A DNA stretch of 64,000 nt from Aphanothece saxicola GSE-SYN-MK-01-06B (GTDB lineage Bacteria; Cyanobacteriota; Cyanobacteriia; PCC-6307; Cyanobiaceae): assembly GCA_019359745.1 (NCBI GenBank), contig JAHHGT010000005.1:248001-312000 (forward strand), in the 5' to 3' direction. Shown here piece by piece: positions 16,703-25,652 of the stretch; the first letter of the stretch is position 1, and each line of letters starts with the position of its first letter. Below the pieces are notes generated by a model, which worked only from the letters and a program-made list of their open reading frames with translations, ran no database searches and was not told the origin of the DNA. A program made the translations under genes and the position numbers.

Positions 16703-17788
16703 TCATCCCCCCAACCCCCGGCAAGCCCGCAGCACCACGTCGGCGCAGCGGCCGTAGATGGCGGCGCGCCAGGCGGGGCTGTCGATCAGGAAGGCCTCGC
16801 GGACCTGGCGGCGGATCGCCTCCCGGTGGGGGGTGGGGCGATCGGGCACGGCGTGCAGCCAGGCATCGGCGCGCAGGGCCGCCAGCACCTCAGCGATCGG
16901 CCGGGTGCCGAACTCCAGGGCCAGGTAAGTGAGCTCCAGCGAGGGCGTCAGCCGGCGCAGAAACACAGGCACCGACCCCGACACCACCGACGAGCTGGAG
17001 GGGCCCAGGCCGGGCCGGGTGACCTCCGGGCCATACCAGCGTTGCAGCCGTTCCCAGTCGTCGTCGGTGCTGCCACTGCCGATCAGCTCCCCGTAGCCCC
17101 AGGGGCCCAGGCCCGTGTGCAGGTCGATCACCGCCAGGCGGCGGCAGGCCGGGCCGAGGTGCTCAGTGAGGATCTTCTCCAGGGTGGACAGCGACCAGCT
17201 GGGGCGGCTGCCGCCGTAGAAGAGGCCGGTGGGATGGGTGTACTGGCCGCGCTGCAGCGCCGCCTGGTAGGCGGCCATCCCGTGCCCAGTGATGAAGGTC
17301 TCCAGCAGGGCGTCGGCCCGTTGCCGCTCGGGCCCGTCCCAGTCGCCGGGCAGCAGGGCGCCGTGGAGGGCGTCGTAGGCCGGGTTCTCGGGCAGGGGGC
17401 CGCGGAAGTCGAGGCCGTTGCGGTTGAGATCGATGTTGTGTTCGTTGCCGCGGCGGAGCCAGGCGAAGCCATGGGGGTTGAGGGCATGGATCAGCAGCGC
17501 CCCGCCGCCGGCCGGCAGGGCGCCGTGGAGTTCATCCAGCAGAACACCCACCTGGCAACCGGATCCGGCCAGGCCCTCCACGCCGTGGGTGCCGGAGATC
17601 AGCAGCAGCAGGGACTCGGGCTCGGCGGGGCCCAGGGCCGCCGCATCGATGGCGAGCGACTCGCCGGCCGGGCCGCGGTGATCGGGCAGGACATGGCTGG
17701 TGAGCCGGGCGCCGGCGCCACGGGCGGCGGCCAGGAACGCCTCACGGGCCGAGCGGTAATCGGGGCGGAAGAAGTCGCTGGTGGCCAT
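16703..17788 (-). CDS. DUF2817 (M14-carboxypeptidase-like) protein
   Basis: Zinc-peptidase features are in order: LLISGTHGVEGLAGSGCQ (HxxE metal pair, about residue 67), ALNPHGFAWLRRGNEHNIDL then NRNGLDF, AVIDLHTGLGPWGYGELIGS (third ligand His, about 220) and LTYLALEFGTRP with a late Glu. DUF2817 proteins belong to the M14 carboxypeptidase clan; substrates are unknown. The 361-aa length is normal. No signal peptide, so probably cytoplasmic. Confidence 0.87.
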   Translation of the reverse strand: MATSDFFRPDYRSAREAFLAAARGAGARLTSHVLPDHRGPAGESLAIDAAALGPAEPESLLLLISGTHGVEGLAGSGCQVGVLLDELHGALPAGGGALLIHALNPHGFAWLRRGNEHNIDLNRNGLDFRGPLPENPAYDALHGALLPGDWDGPERQRADALLETFITGHGMAAYQAALQRGQYTHPTGLFYGGSRPSWSLSTLEKILTEHLGPACRRLAVIDLHTGLGPWGYGELIGSGSTDDDWERLQRWYGPEVTRPGLGPSSSSVVSGSVPVFLRRLTPSLELTYLALEFGTRPIAEVLAALRADAWLHAVPDRPTPHREAIRRQVREAFLIDSPAWRAAIYGRCADVVLRACRGLGG

Positions 17789-17814
17789 GGGGAGGGGTGC
17801 GGTGCTGTGGTCGA

Positions 17815-18625
17815 TCAGAAGGGAAAGTTGCCGTGTCGCGTCACCGCGTGGATGTCGGCATCACAGGTGAAGATCCCTTCAAGCGCGCCGATGATCTCCA
17901 TCACCTCCTGCCACCGGCCGATCCACCGGAACCTCGTCCAGGGCCATTGTCTTGGGGCCTGGATGGACGGCATAAGGACGTAACTCTCTGGATCGGCATC
18001 GGGAAAGTGCCGCGCTCGGTCATGGCCAAACAGGATCATGCCGCCTACGGTCGGCACCGTCTTTCCCTGGTTGTCGCCCATCAGTCGCAGGGTTTCCAGA
18101 TCATGGCGGTGGAGGTCGCGGAACGGTGCGAGCGACTAGGAAGCCGCTCGAAAGTCGATCGCTTCCGAGCTGAGCACCGGCAAGAGCTGCTCGTCGAAGC
18201 CCTTGCCCCGGGAGAAACGCTGCAGCTCCTCGATCAGCTCTGCATCGGCGCGGTGGTTGGTGGAGCCCAGCCGCACATACACGCCATCGGCAGGCCCCTC
18301 CGGACCATGTACTGAGGTCGGCTTGAGCTGGGGTATACCTGCAGGGCCAGCACCTGCGTCTGCCGCCAGGGCAGGATCTCGAGCTTCGGCATGAGACGAG
18401 GGCTGATCCGGTTGCTGATGGGGTTGGCGAGCCGCTCCTCCTCATCCAGCGGGTCAGCCACGCCGTGCACGTTGCGGCCGCGATCCTCAGCCCCGATCAG
18501 CAGCGTGCCGCCAGCAGTGTTGGCGAAGGCACGATCGTTTTCGACGCCCGATCCGGCGAGGGAAGATCACGCGTGGACTCCAGCGTCTTGCCCTCAGGGT
18601 GCTCGAGCAGGTCGAACAGGTCCAT
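17815..18625 (-). pseudogene. Broken AlbA_2/Schlafen-type ATP-binding protein gene
   Basis: Fragments in different frames rebuild one protein. The ATG at 18625 gives MDLFDLLEHPEGKTLES. A frameshift near 18540 leads to AFANTAGGTLLIGAEDR and HGVADPLDEEERLA. Another shift near 18300 leads to GSTN..RADAELIEELQRF and SSEAIDFRAAS, which stops at a TAG near 18136. The frame reopens as GDNQGKTVPTVGGMILFG and ends after RHFPDADPESYVLMPSIQ. That order is the AlbA_2 (Schlafen AAA_4) N-terminal region of RecG-like transcription regulators, so this is a truncated and multiply damaged copy. Its place beside the defence island suggests an older accessory insertion. Confidence 0.8.
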
Positions 18626-18806
18626 TCTGCTCAGTCAGAACTGACCTCGGAAGGGCCAGCCACGTCATTGATCCGAGCGGCCCGCTGAGTGCGTGGCATG
18701 AGGAGTGAGCCAAACGCTTGCCATCACCTGCACGCATGCAGCCCCGTGATGGGAATACGATCAAGGCGTCGTGCCAGGCGAATGGCCATGCTGGGCTATG
18801 CATGCA

Positions 18807-19790
18807 TTACCCTCGAACTAAGCGTGAACTTTCTCGGGAATTAATATATTCAATATAGGTAGCGTCCAAAAAGCCACAGAGACTCGCTGGGATTCGAGCT
18901 CTTGGCGCAAAGATGACATTGGCGATCTTTTCGCTGAATTCAATTCGCTTCTTAGGCTTACAAGTAAATCTCTGTATGATTGCAGTAATATCCTTCCATA
19001 AAGCCTCGCATTGCCTAACCATAAACCATGTAATATATTTTCCACGTATCAGCATGGGCAGATTTACGCAACCAGCAATCTCCTGCTCAGCGCTTGCGAT
19101 TTCAGCTTCTGTATTTAACGGAGACCCAATATGCTTAGCAGCAGTCGACAGCAATAAATCGCGTGAGCTTGAGACAATGCTAGTAGCTGTAAACTTGAAT
19201 ATTTTTTCAAGTTTTAGATTATTCAGGTTTGCCAATATGCCCGCCCTTCTCCATAATAGAATCTGAGCCATTAGTGGAATCATTGAAGTAGAGAATGCCT
19301 CAAGATTACCCGCTATCAGCGTGACGATCACTTCCTCTTCGGCGGCGGAAAGGAGGGTAATCTGATAAATATCAGAAAGAACATTTAGGAGCATTTTGCA
19401 ATCATAGATAGAGTTCTCAATCGAATAACCATCAGTGATATAGACATTGTCACCTGGCTGCTGTTGTCGGCGGCCAAGATAGTCATCTAGATCGCGGTCA
19501 ATAAAGAAGCATATCTGGTTCTTGCTGAACCTGTGCCAATTGAACGCATGATAAGCTTGGATCACTTTTTTCTTGCCTCCTGCTGGTATGATTTTCACTT
19601 GCCAGTGGCCAGGCAACTTACCTTCGATTAGGCTTTGATAGAAGGTTGGGTCGTCCTTCCCCTCGCAAATACCGTATACGCATTTGTCACTCGCACGGTA
19701 TAGCAATAAGAACGCATGGTATACTTCATCAACATCGGCTAGCGCCTGTTCATGTACTTGAATAAATGATGTATCAACTCCGCCACTCAT
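18807..19790 (-). CDS. DUF4435 (TOPRIM-like) nuclease, PARIS AriB-like
   Basis: This 327-residue protein has VYGICEGKDDPTFYQSLIEG near residue 38 and ICFFIDRDLDDYLGRR near 93. The early Glu and later DxD are the TOPRIM arrangement seen in DUF4435 proteins. In the PARIS antiphage system AriB is a DUF4435 TOPRIM nuclease held by the ATPase AriA and released on sensing a phage anti-restriction protein. Here it sits directly downstream of an AAA ATPase with a 4-base overlap, the same gene order. The gene is visibly AT-richer than the flanks, a sign of transfer. Other ATPase+DUF4435 modules exist, so PARIS is a best match, not proof. Confidence 0.75.
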   Translation of the reverse strand: MSGGVDTSFIQVHEQALADVDEVYHAFLLLYRASDKCVYGICEGKDDPTFYQSLIEGKLPGHWQVKIIPAGGKKKVIQAYHAFNWHRFSKNQICFFIDRDLDDYLGRRQQQPGDNVYITDGYSIENSIYDCKMLLNVLSDIYQITLLSAAEEEVIVTLIAGNLEAFSTSMIPLMAQILLWRRAGILANLNNLKLEKIFKFTATSIVSSSRDLLLSTAAKHIGSPLNTEAEIASAEQEIAGCVNLPMLIRGKYITWFMVRQCEALWKDITAIIQRFTCKPKKRIEFSEKIANVIFAPRARIPASLCGFLDATYIEYINSRESSRLVRG

Positions 19791-21163
19791 ACCGTAAACT
19801 CTCCCAATGAATGAGCATATTTCTTCAGGTTGTTATCATAGATAAATGGAGAGTGCGTAACTGCGATTAAGCCAGCGCAAAACGATCCGCTGTGTATATC
19901 GACAAGAAATCTCTTTTGCCATGGCACGGACAACGAAAGTTCTGGCTCGTCAATTAGAACAAAGTATCTATCCTGCCCAGATAAGTATAAATGACTAAAC
20001 AATGAAACAATTTGCTTCTCGCCTGATGATAAATCGCTTAAATCGACCGAGTCTTCATTGTATGAGTCGAACCGAGGGCGAATGGAAAGTCTAAATGAAG
20101 TACTATCATAAACGAAGTCTTTGTCTGTAATATATTCCGAACAGACACGGCAAAATGAGGTTATTCTTTCCTCCTCTGATTGGAGCCTCTTTTGAAAATC
20201 AAAGATCTTGAGAAAATAATGACATATGATCTGATCTCTTTCAGTTGGTGCTTCCGTAGATCGAGCAGCTTTGATTGCCTTAAGCCAGTCATTACGCTGA
20301 GCTATGCCTACAATAGATTCATCCACTCTTGCAAGGGCCGAGTTAATTTCTGATTCAGAGATAGTAGCTAGGCGCTTAATGTCATCAATCTGGTAAGCCG
20401 ATGACACGATGTCGCCAAAGTGCTTAAGCGTAAGAACGTTAAGATTCTCGCTCTGAAATTTTTCAAGCCTATCTAGTTCCGTCTTTCTAGACTCCTCTAC
20501 ATCTTGCATGCCAAACTCGACAAGCTCGATATATGAGTTGGTTCGCTCAAGCCGCGCAGAACGATTTCTTCGTCGGCTCTTAACTAAGTCGGTAGGGTCA
20601 ATCCAATCAACAATACTTGCGAGCTCTCGTTCAATTCGTCGATATGTTGGCAGATAAAGGATCTGCGCGTTTACTCTGTCAGAAATAGCTTTTAGCTTTT
20701 TCCGCGCATCTTGCGAAAAGAGATTTGAGTCTTCCTCGAAGGAACTAAGCTCTTCAACCAGAAAGCGCAGAGGGATACCATACTTTTCGCTAATCCTACC
20801 TAGTGATTCTTTGGGAGGAAGTTCCGTGTCTAAGGCTTCTAACATCGCTTGCCTTACGGCAGACGGGAATCGCATTAGTCTTTTAGAGCTTAGCTTGCGC
20901 TGCTGTGCAATTATAGAACTAGTTATTTCAATCTCATCATCGTCAAATGTAAGAATTGCCGAATCAAATCTAAACATGGCGAGAGATCGCCATCGGCCTG
21001 CCAATATATTGTAAATGATTCTTAGAAAGGTCGTCTTTCCAGAACCATTCTCTCCGACTAAGATTAGCGTGTTATCCTCAACACGTGCGTCAATGCACTT
21101 TGAGGATCCATATAAGTTGTTAACCTGAATCCTTCTGAGTAGTGAACTCATGCCTGTGGTCAC
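19787..21163 (-). CDS. AAA/ABC-type ATPase, PARIS AriA-like
   Basis: ABC-class ATPase with Walker A LVGENGSGKTTFLRI (residues 36-50), signature DLSSGEKQIVSLFSHL (about 385), Walker B YFVLIDEPELSLS (about 405) and the H-loop AVTHSPFIYD. The middle (about 95-370) is mostly helical and charged, like the coiled-coil insertions of AAA_15/AAA_21 and OLD-like ATPases. 458 aa, AT-rich, overlapping its DUF4435 partner by four bases. In PARIS, AriA assembles into a propeller-like oligomer that scaffolds AriB; whether this one does is inference. The 279 bases upstream carry no gene I can support. Confidence 0.78.
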   Translation of the reverse strand: MTTGMSSLLRRIQVNNLYGSSKCIDARVEDNTLILVGENGSGKTTFLRIIYNILAGRWRSLAMFRFDSAILTFDDDEIEITSSIIAQQRKLSSKRLMRFPSAVRQAMLEALDTELPPKESLGRISEKYGIPLRFLVEELSSFEEDSNLFSQDARKKLKAISDRVNAQILYLPTYRRIERELASIVDWIDPTDLVKSRRRNRSARLERTNSYIELVEFGMQDVEESRKTELDRLEKFQSENLNVLTLKHFGDIVSSAYQIDDIKRLATISESEINSALARVDESIVGIAQRNDWLKAIKAARSTEAPTERDQIICHYFLKIFDFQKRLQSEEERITSFCRVCSEYITDKDFVYDSTSFRLSIRPRFDSYNEDSVDLSDLSSGEKQIVSLFSHLYLSGQDRYFVLIDEPELSLSVPWQKRFLVDIHSGSFCAGLIAVTHSPFIYDNNLKKYAHSLGEFTV

Positions 21164-21442
21164 AGATGTGCCTAAGGCTAACTATGAATGAGTGTTGCCC
21201 ATGCTATTCTTGCAAAACTTGACTTTGTCAGATGGAATCTCGCACCCAGTCCAGTGGTCCTTGAGCATTAGCCCAACGCTGCCCATGAGTGGCAGGCAAG
21301 GGGTAGGGGTGGCGGAGCAGAGGATTAGAGGTGGCCTATCTACTCGAGCGGCTTGCTCGAAGTGTCAGCATCGTGAACAAGTTGGAAGGCATTAGTCATG
21401 AGATTCCACAATACTTAGCACGGAAGAGTTCAACAACATTGA

Positions 21443-22360
21443 CTATTGGTTAATCTCGCCATCCCTAGCTCGCTTGGTCCAACTTGCACGAAGCGTCGGC
21501 GAACCTAAATCTTGAATAAGACTGAAATCAATTTCCGAGCCATCAGGATCTCGATGCCTGCCCATTGAGATCATCTTTTGATTGAAGACGTAGTGGGCCT
21601 GATGAACGTCCATTGATTGGCGCACTCCCGTGAAGATATACTTTACCTTCGATATCTCTACTCTGTTGCCGTGATCATCTACAACAGCCACCTTCGGCCA
21701 GTCATGCTCACTCTCCACAAGCATTGGCTTCCCAATATCTTCCCTGGTCTTGAATATCTCTAGAAAGTGTTGTTTTCTGTATGCTTCGACTCCTGGGATA
21801 ACATGCTCCTTGAAGAAGTGCTCAATAAGTCCCGCCAAATCACCAACAGCTTCTCCCTCTAACACAACACCACACTTTAGTCCCAGATCGTCCATAGGCC
21901 TGTACTCTTCGCAAGCTTTATAGAAGACTTGACTAATAAAAAAGACTTCATCGGAAACCACAAGAAGACCTGGCTTCATAGTGTAGCGAGCCCAATCCTG
22001 TTCTTCCGCTTCTTTCAGTGCAAGTGTCTCAATGCCGTTCTCCTTGGCCTTTTTTGTGGCACTTGATGCAAATCCACTACTTGACACTGCAATAACCTTG
22101 GCGACATTAAACGCCTTGGTCTTTCCGATAAGACCATCAATCCACTCCACTGTATCCTTTCTTGAACGATCCCGACACTCAACAATAAAGCTAAACTCAT
22201 GTCCGGCGTATTCGTAGCTCACTAGAATATCGACTTCGCGGAGAATTCCTGCCTCTTTATCCCAGACCTCCGCCGATTCAGCTACTACCCCTCCGGCGGG
22301 AACGATCTGTTCATAGATCGCCTTGACCAGGGATTGAAAATCATTTGTCCTCTTGGGCAT
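21443..22360 (-). CDS. Mrr-like restriction endonuclease
   Basis: The N-terminal about 120 residues show a PD-(D/E)xK nuclease of the Mrr_cat kind: ILREVDILVSYE (Asp 44), FIVECRDRSRKDTVEWIDGL (Glu 61, with Arg instead of the usual Lys at 63), AKVIAVSSSGFASSATKKA and GIETLAL. The C-terminal 180 residues are unfamiliar and probably determine target binding. No methyltransferase is adjacent, so it may be modification-dependent or not a restriction enzyme. AT-rich like its neighbours. Confidence 0.75.
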   Translation of the reverse strand: MPKRTNDFQSLVKAIYEQIVPAGGVVAESAEVWDKEAGILREVDILVSYEYAGHEFSFIVECRDRSRKDTVEWIDGLIGKTKAFNVAKVIAVSSSGFASSATKKAKENGIETLALKEAEEQDWARYTMKPGLLVVSDEVFFISQVFYKACEEYRPMDDLGLKCGVVLEGEAVGDLAGLIEHFFKEHVIPGVEAYRKQHFLEIFKTREDIGKPMLVESEHDWPKVAVVDDHGNRVEISKVKYIFTGVRQSMDVHQAHYVFNQKMISMGRHRDPDGSEIDFSLIQDLGSPTLRASWTKRARDGEINQ

Positions 22361-22462
22361 TCAGATTAGAACTCCACTGAATAAATAGGAATTAGGGCTA
22401 TCGATCCTTCAAACGCTCACCATCACCAGGCCGCAGAGGCTTGACTCGTCGTTAATCCAATC

Positions 22463-23248
22463 TCAAGTAGCGGCCTTGGTGAATGGTGATGCTAGACCGG
22501 CCAGCACTCGATGCCTATCAAGAGCAGCCTTGCTTGGTGACTGGAGTTCAGTTGCCGGTTGTCGCAGGGAAACACCAGATAGCGACTTGTACTCAGATCC
22601 ACCAAGAGATTCATGCAGGATCACCTGCATGTAGGTGGTATCGATTGCAATCAGGCCCAAGTCGAATAGAGTATGGATATCAGTGCGCAGCAAAAGCCCG
22701 TTTTGTACATGGTTTGTTTCGCGCCCGATAAAGGGAACAATGTGGGCTGCATCAAGTACTTGTGAAAGGTCGCATCCTGTAATTGCGCATCTTCCTCCAT
22801 AGGCCTTCAGTAGCTTCTTCCTGAAAGCTGGTTGTCCTTGTCGGCAAGCAATTTCTCTTGCCACTCTTCGACGTGTATCCGTTATCCCATTGAGCTCGAA
22901 ATAACCACTGTCATCTAAGGATGATGCCTCTGCCATAACCAGCGATTGTGCATCTTCCGATACAGGCTGGCAATCTCCACAGGCGACAACTGTCTGACAT
23001 CCGTGAGATTTAGCCCACTCATATAGCGACGTCATGTTCCGAGAGCAAATCTTCTGCTTGCGGCCAAGATCGCTCGTCTCATCCTTTACCAATGTCTCGT
23101 CACCAAAATGAGGACAAGTGGCTCGATGGATCATCCCTTTTGTTGCTGATGTGCAGTTCAGGACGAAACCGTCGCGATTTGCGGCCCGCCACGCCTGTAA
23201 TAACTCATGGGCATTACCCTGATCACGATTGAAAAACGATTTTGTCAT
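22463..23248 (-). CDS. HNH endonuclease domain protein
   Basis: The C-terminal half has CAITGCDLSQVLDAAHIVPF followed by NHVQNGLLLRTDIHTLFD, the HNH_2 arrangement (AHI, N, LLR..IHxLFD) of metal-dependent nucleases. The N-terminal half has several Cys and His residues (CTSATKGMIHRATCPHFG, KICSRN, CGDCQP) that could bind zinc and recognise DNA. Such proteins occur as single restriction-like genes. It is the last gene of the AT-rich block; GC-rich DNA resumes about 30 bases upstream of its start. Confidence 0.82.
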   Translation of the reverse strand: MTKSFFNRDQGNAHELLQAWRAANRDGFVLNCTSATKGMIHRATCPHFGDETLVKDETSDLGRKQKICSRNMTSLYEWAKSHGCQTVVACGDCQPVSEDAQSLVMAEASSLDDSGYFELNGITDTRRRVAREIACRQGQPAFRKKLLKAYGGRCAITGCDLSQVLDAAHIVPFIGRETNHVQNGLLLRTDIHTLFDLGLIAIDTTYMQVILHESLGGSEYKSLSGVSLRQPATELQSPSKAALDRHRVLAGLASPFTKAAT

Positions 23249-23646
23249 AATGTGCTCGGTCTAACTACTAAATGGGCTGTCCCGTTATGCACCCCTTGGG
23301 CACCGGCGATTGCCGCCTATGTCGCCAAAGCGTTTACGGGCAGGCCTATCACCCCTTGGCCGCACTGACCTTCCGCCTGGGGCCGTCGACACGGCGGAGC
23401 ATATGTGGACCCGTGATGCACTCGCTGCCAGCGCTGCAACCGAGGGCCCCAGCCGGGCTATCGAGCAACCTACCGAGTTCCGTTCCCTCGACTCGCCCAG
23501 CCCCCCCCTCACCCCTTCCAGCCACCAGTTCCGTGTGGCGGATCGGGGCTTCGGGGCTGGGGCTGCGGCCACGGAAGGATTCGAACACCTCGGTCGGGTG
23601 GCGGCTGCCGCTGAGGCTTGCGTGGGCCGACAGAGATCCAGCCCGT
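23249..23646. other. Gene-free junction between the AT-rich island and the MFS gene
   Basis: About 400 bases with no supported gene. GC content rises sharply just after the HNH start. A 10-base string CACCCCTTGG occurs near 23287 and again near 23350. Frames here are open but lack recognisable motifs. I see no convincing RNA gene or attachment site. Confidence 0.4.
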
Positions 23647-24852
23647 TCACCCCCGCCCACTGCGCAGCGCGAAGGGCACGGTGACCAGCAGGCTCCCCCC
23701 GGCGACCACGAACAGCCCCGGCAGGGAGATGTCGATCAGCACCCCCGAGAGAGCCTGGGACAGGGGGTCGAAGGCGACGCCGGCCAGCATGGCCAGGGCC
23801 ATCACCCGGCCCTGCAGGGGTGCCGGGGTCTCCCGCTGCAACCAGGCCGTGGCCAGCACCCCCACCAGGCCGCCGCCGATTCCCATCGCCGCCAGCAGGG
23901 CGGCCGCCGACCACCACTGGCCGGCCACCGCCAGCCCCAGCAGGCCCGCCCCCAGCCCGGCCGACAGCCAGCCCAGCGCGCCCCCCGGATGGGCGATGGC
24001 GCCGAACCGGCCGGCCCACCAGACCCCCACCAAGGCGCCCACGCCGTAGGCGGCCTGGAGCCAGCCGAAGCTGGCGGCGCCACCGCCGAAGCGCAGCGTC
24101 ACCAGCTCCACAACGCCGATCACCACCGGGCCCAGCACGGCCAGGTTGATCATGGCGATCAGCGTCAGGCCCGTGCGGATCGCCCCGTGGCCCCAGGCGA
24201 AGGCGATCCCCTCCCGCATACCCTGCGCCAGCCCCCCCGTAGGGGCCGTGTCCGCCGCGGCCAAGGAAGGCCGCACCTGCACGAAGCAGCCCACGGCGAG
24301 CAGCAGCAGAACGGTGTCGAAGGCCAGGGCCGCCGTCGCCCCGGCAACCGCCAGGGACAGGCCCGCCATGGCGGGGCCGGCCACGTTGCTGATCTGCTCG
24401 CTGCCCTGGAGCCAGGCGTGGGCCCGGCCGAGATGGCGGTCCTCCAGCAGGCGGGGCAGCAGGGCCAGGGCGGCGGGGTAGAGGCAGGCCTCCGCCGCCC
24501 CGAACACGGCCGCCAGCGCCAGCACCGGGCCCAGGTCGAGGGCGTCGCGGCTGGCCAGCAGGGTGAGCACCCCGGTGGCCGTCGCCAGGATCCAGCCGGC
24601 CCGCACCGCCATCGTCCGGGGCGGATGGCGATCACTCAGGACGCCGCCCAGCAGCAGCAGCAGCCCCCGGGGCAGGGCCGCCGCCATCAGCACCAGGGCC
24701 AGGGAGGTGCCCGAGCCCGTGCGCTGCAGCATCAGCCAGGTGACGGCGACGAACCAGAACTGGACGCCGGCGAACAGAAGGGTCTGGCCCAGCCAGAGCC
24801 AGCGGAAGCCCGGCCGCCGCAGCAGGGATCCGCTCACGGCCTTCCTGCTCAC
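23647..24852 (-). CDS. MFS exporter (MFS_3 / EntS-like)
   Basis: A 401-residue, roughly 12-helix major facilitator protein. The start LLRRPGFRWLWLGQTLLFAG, the loop GVLSDRHPPRTMAVRAGWI after helix 3 and RLLEDRHLGRAHAWLQGSEQ are typical of the MFS_3 group that includes the enterobactin exporter EntS. The substrate is unknown. It overlaps the Coq4-like gene by four bases, so the two form one operon, probably controlled by the divergent TetR protein. Confidence 0.87.
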   Translation of the reverse strand: MSRKAVSGSLLRRPGFRWLWLGQTLLFAGVQFWFVAVTWLMLQRTGSGTSLALVLMAAALPRGLLLLLGGVLSDRHPPRTMAVRAGWILATATGVLTLLASRDALDLGPVLALAAVFGAAEACLYPAALALLPRLLEDRHLGRAHAWLQGSEQISNVAGPAMAGLSLAVAGATAALAFDTVLLLLAVGCFVQVRPSLAAADTAPTGGLAQGMREGIAFAWGHGAIRTGLTLIAMINLAVLGPVVIGVVELVTLRFGGGAASFGWLQAAYGVGALVGVWWAGRFGAIAHPGGALGWLSAGLGAGLLGLAVAGQWWSAAALLAAMGIGGGLVGVLATAWLQRETPAPLQGRVMALAMLAGVAFDPLSQALSGVLIDISLPGLFVVAGGSLLVTVPFALRSGRG

Positions 24853-25532
24853 AGCCGCCCCACCCGCTCAGCAAACGGACGCAGCTGCAGCGCCTCGCGC
24901 CACTCCACCAGCGGCCGCTCCCAGCCCTCCTCCCAGCGCTGGGCGAACAGGGGCCTGGCCTCCAGGCCCATCTGCAGCCCGATGCGGATCGCCTCCACCA
25001 GCTCCGGCAGCAGCTCGGGGGCCCCGAGGGTGGCCGACACCAGGGCCTGGGCCGTGAGCACGGCGCCCAGGGGGTAGGGGAACTGGGTGAGATGGAAGGC
25101 CTGCAGGCCGATCTCGCCCGTCACCGTGGTGTCGAAGCCGGTGATCACGTGCCAGAGGTCGTGGGTCTGGCTGAGCCGCAGCTCCACATAGGCCGCGTCG
25201 GTGGCGGGCTCCATGCCGGCGTGCAGGTTGGGGTCGTAGCCCAGCCGTGCCAGGGACGCCGCGTAGGCGTGGCCGAGGCTGCCCTCGGGCAGGGCGGCCA
25301 GCTGCTCCAGGTCGTGGGCCGGGGGGATCCAGCGCGCCTCGATCAGCGCGGCGCAGGCCGGATCGCGGCGCAGCTGCTCGGCCATCAGGGCATAGGAGGG
25401 CGTCTCCAGCAGGGCATCGGCCAGGGCCCCCACCAGCTCCAGGTCGGTGTCGCCGCCGCTCATGGCCACGAAGGTGCCGAGAACGCGGAACAGCTGGGGC
25501 TCGGGGGCGGGAGGGAAAACGGTGGTGGTCAT
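24849..25532 (-). CDS. Coq4-like protein
   Basis: The motif LRLSQTHDLWHVITGFDTTV with a following GEIGLQAFHL fits the HDxxH...E metal-site pattern of the Coq4 family, which in mitochondria assists ubiquinone synthesis. Cyanobacteria use plastoquinone and many carry Coq4-like proteins of unknown role. 227 aa, no membrane segment. The operon with an MFS exporter and a TetR-type regulator suggests an inducible function involving a hydrophobic compound; that is inference. Confidence 0.82.
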   Translation of the reverse strand: MTTTVFPPAPEPQLFRVLGTFVAMSGGDTDLELVGALADALLETPSYALMAEQLRRDPACAALIEARWIPPAHDLEQLAALPEGSLGHAYAASLARLGYDPNLHAGMEPATDAAYVELRLSQTHDLWHVITGFDTTVTGEIGLQAFHLTQFPYPLGAVLTAQALVSATLGAPELLPELVEAIRIGLQMGLEARPLFAQRWEEGWERPLVEWREALQLRPFAERVGRL

Positions 25533-25553
25533 CGGGGTCAGCGCAAAGAAACA

Positions 25554-25566
25554 TGAGCAGTGCTCA
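25554..25566. promoter_or_regulatory. Palindromic operator candidate, TGAGCA-G-TGCTCA
   Basis: A perfect 6-base inverted repeat around one base lies in the 120-base gap between the divergent Coq4/MFS operon and the TetR gene. A second half-site TGAGCA occurs at about 25580. Its position and symmetry fit a TetR-family operator controlling both directions. Confidence 0.65.
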
Positions 25567-25652
25567 CGTCCATGAAATTATGAGCATCCCTCGCGTTTGT
25601 CAACGGGGATGCGAGGATCGCTCAGGTTTTCAGGCTGCGCCAGCTTCCCGCC

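Noticed and set aside
23578..23589. GATTCGAACACC, resembling a tRNA T-loop
   Set aside because: The flanks do not form a T stem or acceptor stem, so no tRNA.
23272..25077. 601-aa plus-strand frame across the MFS gene
   Set aside because: Gln/Gly/His-rich antisense shadow; the MFS gene on the other strand has clear motifs.
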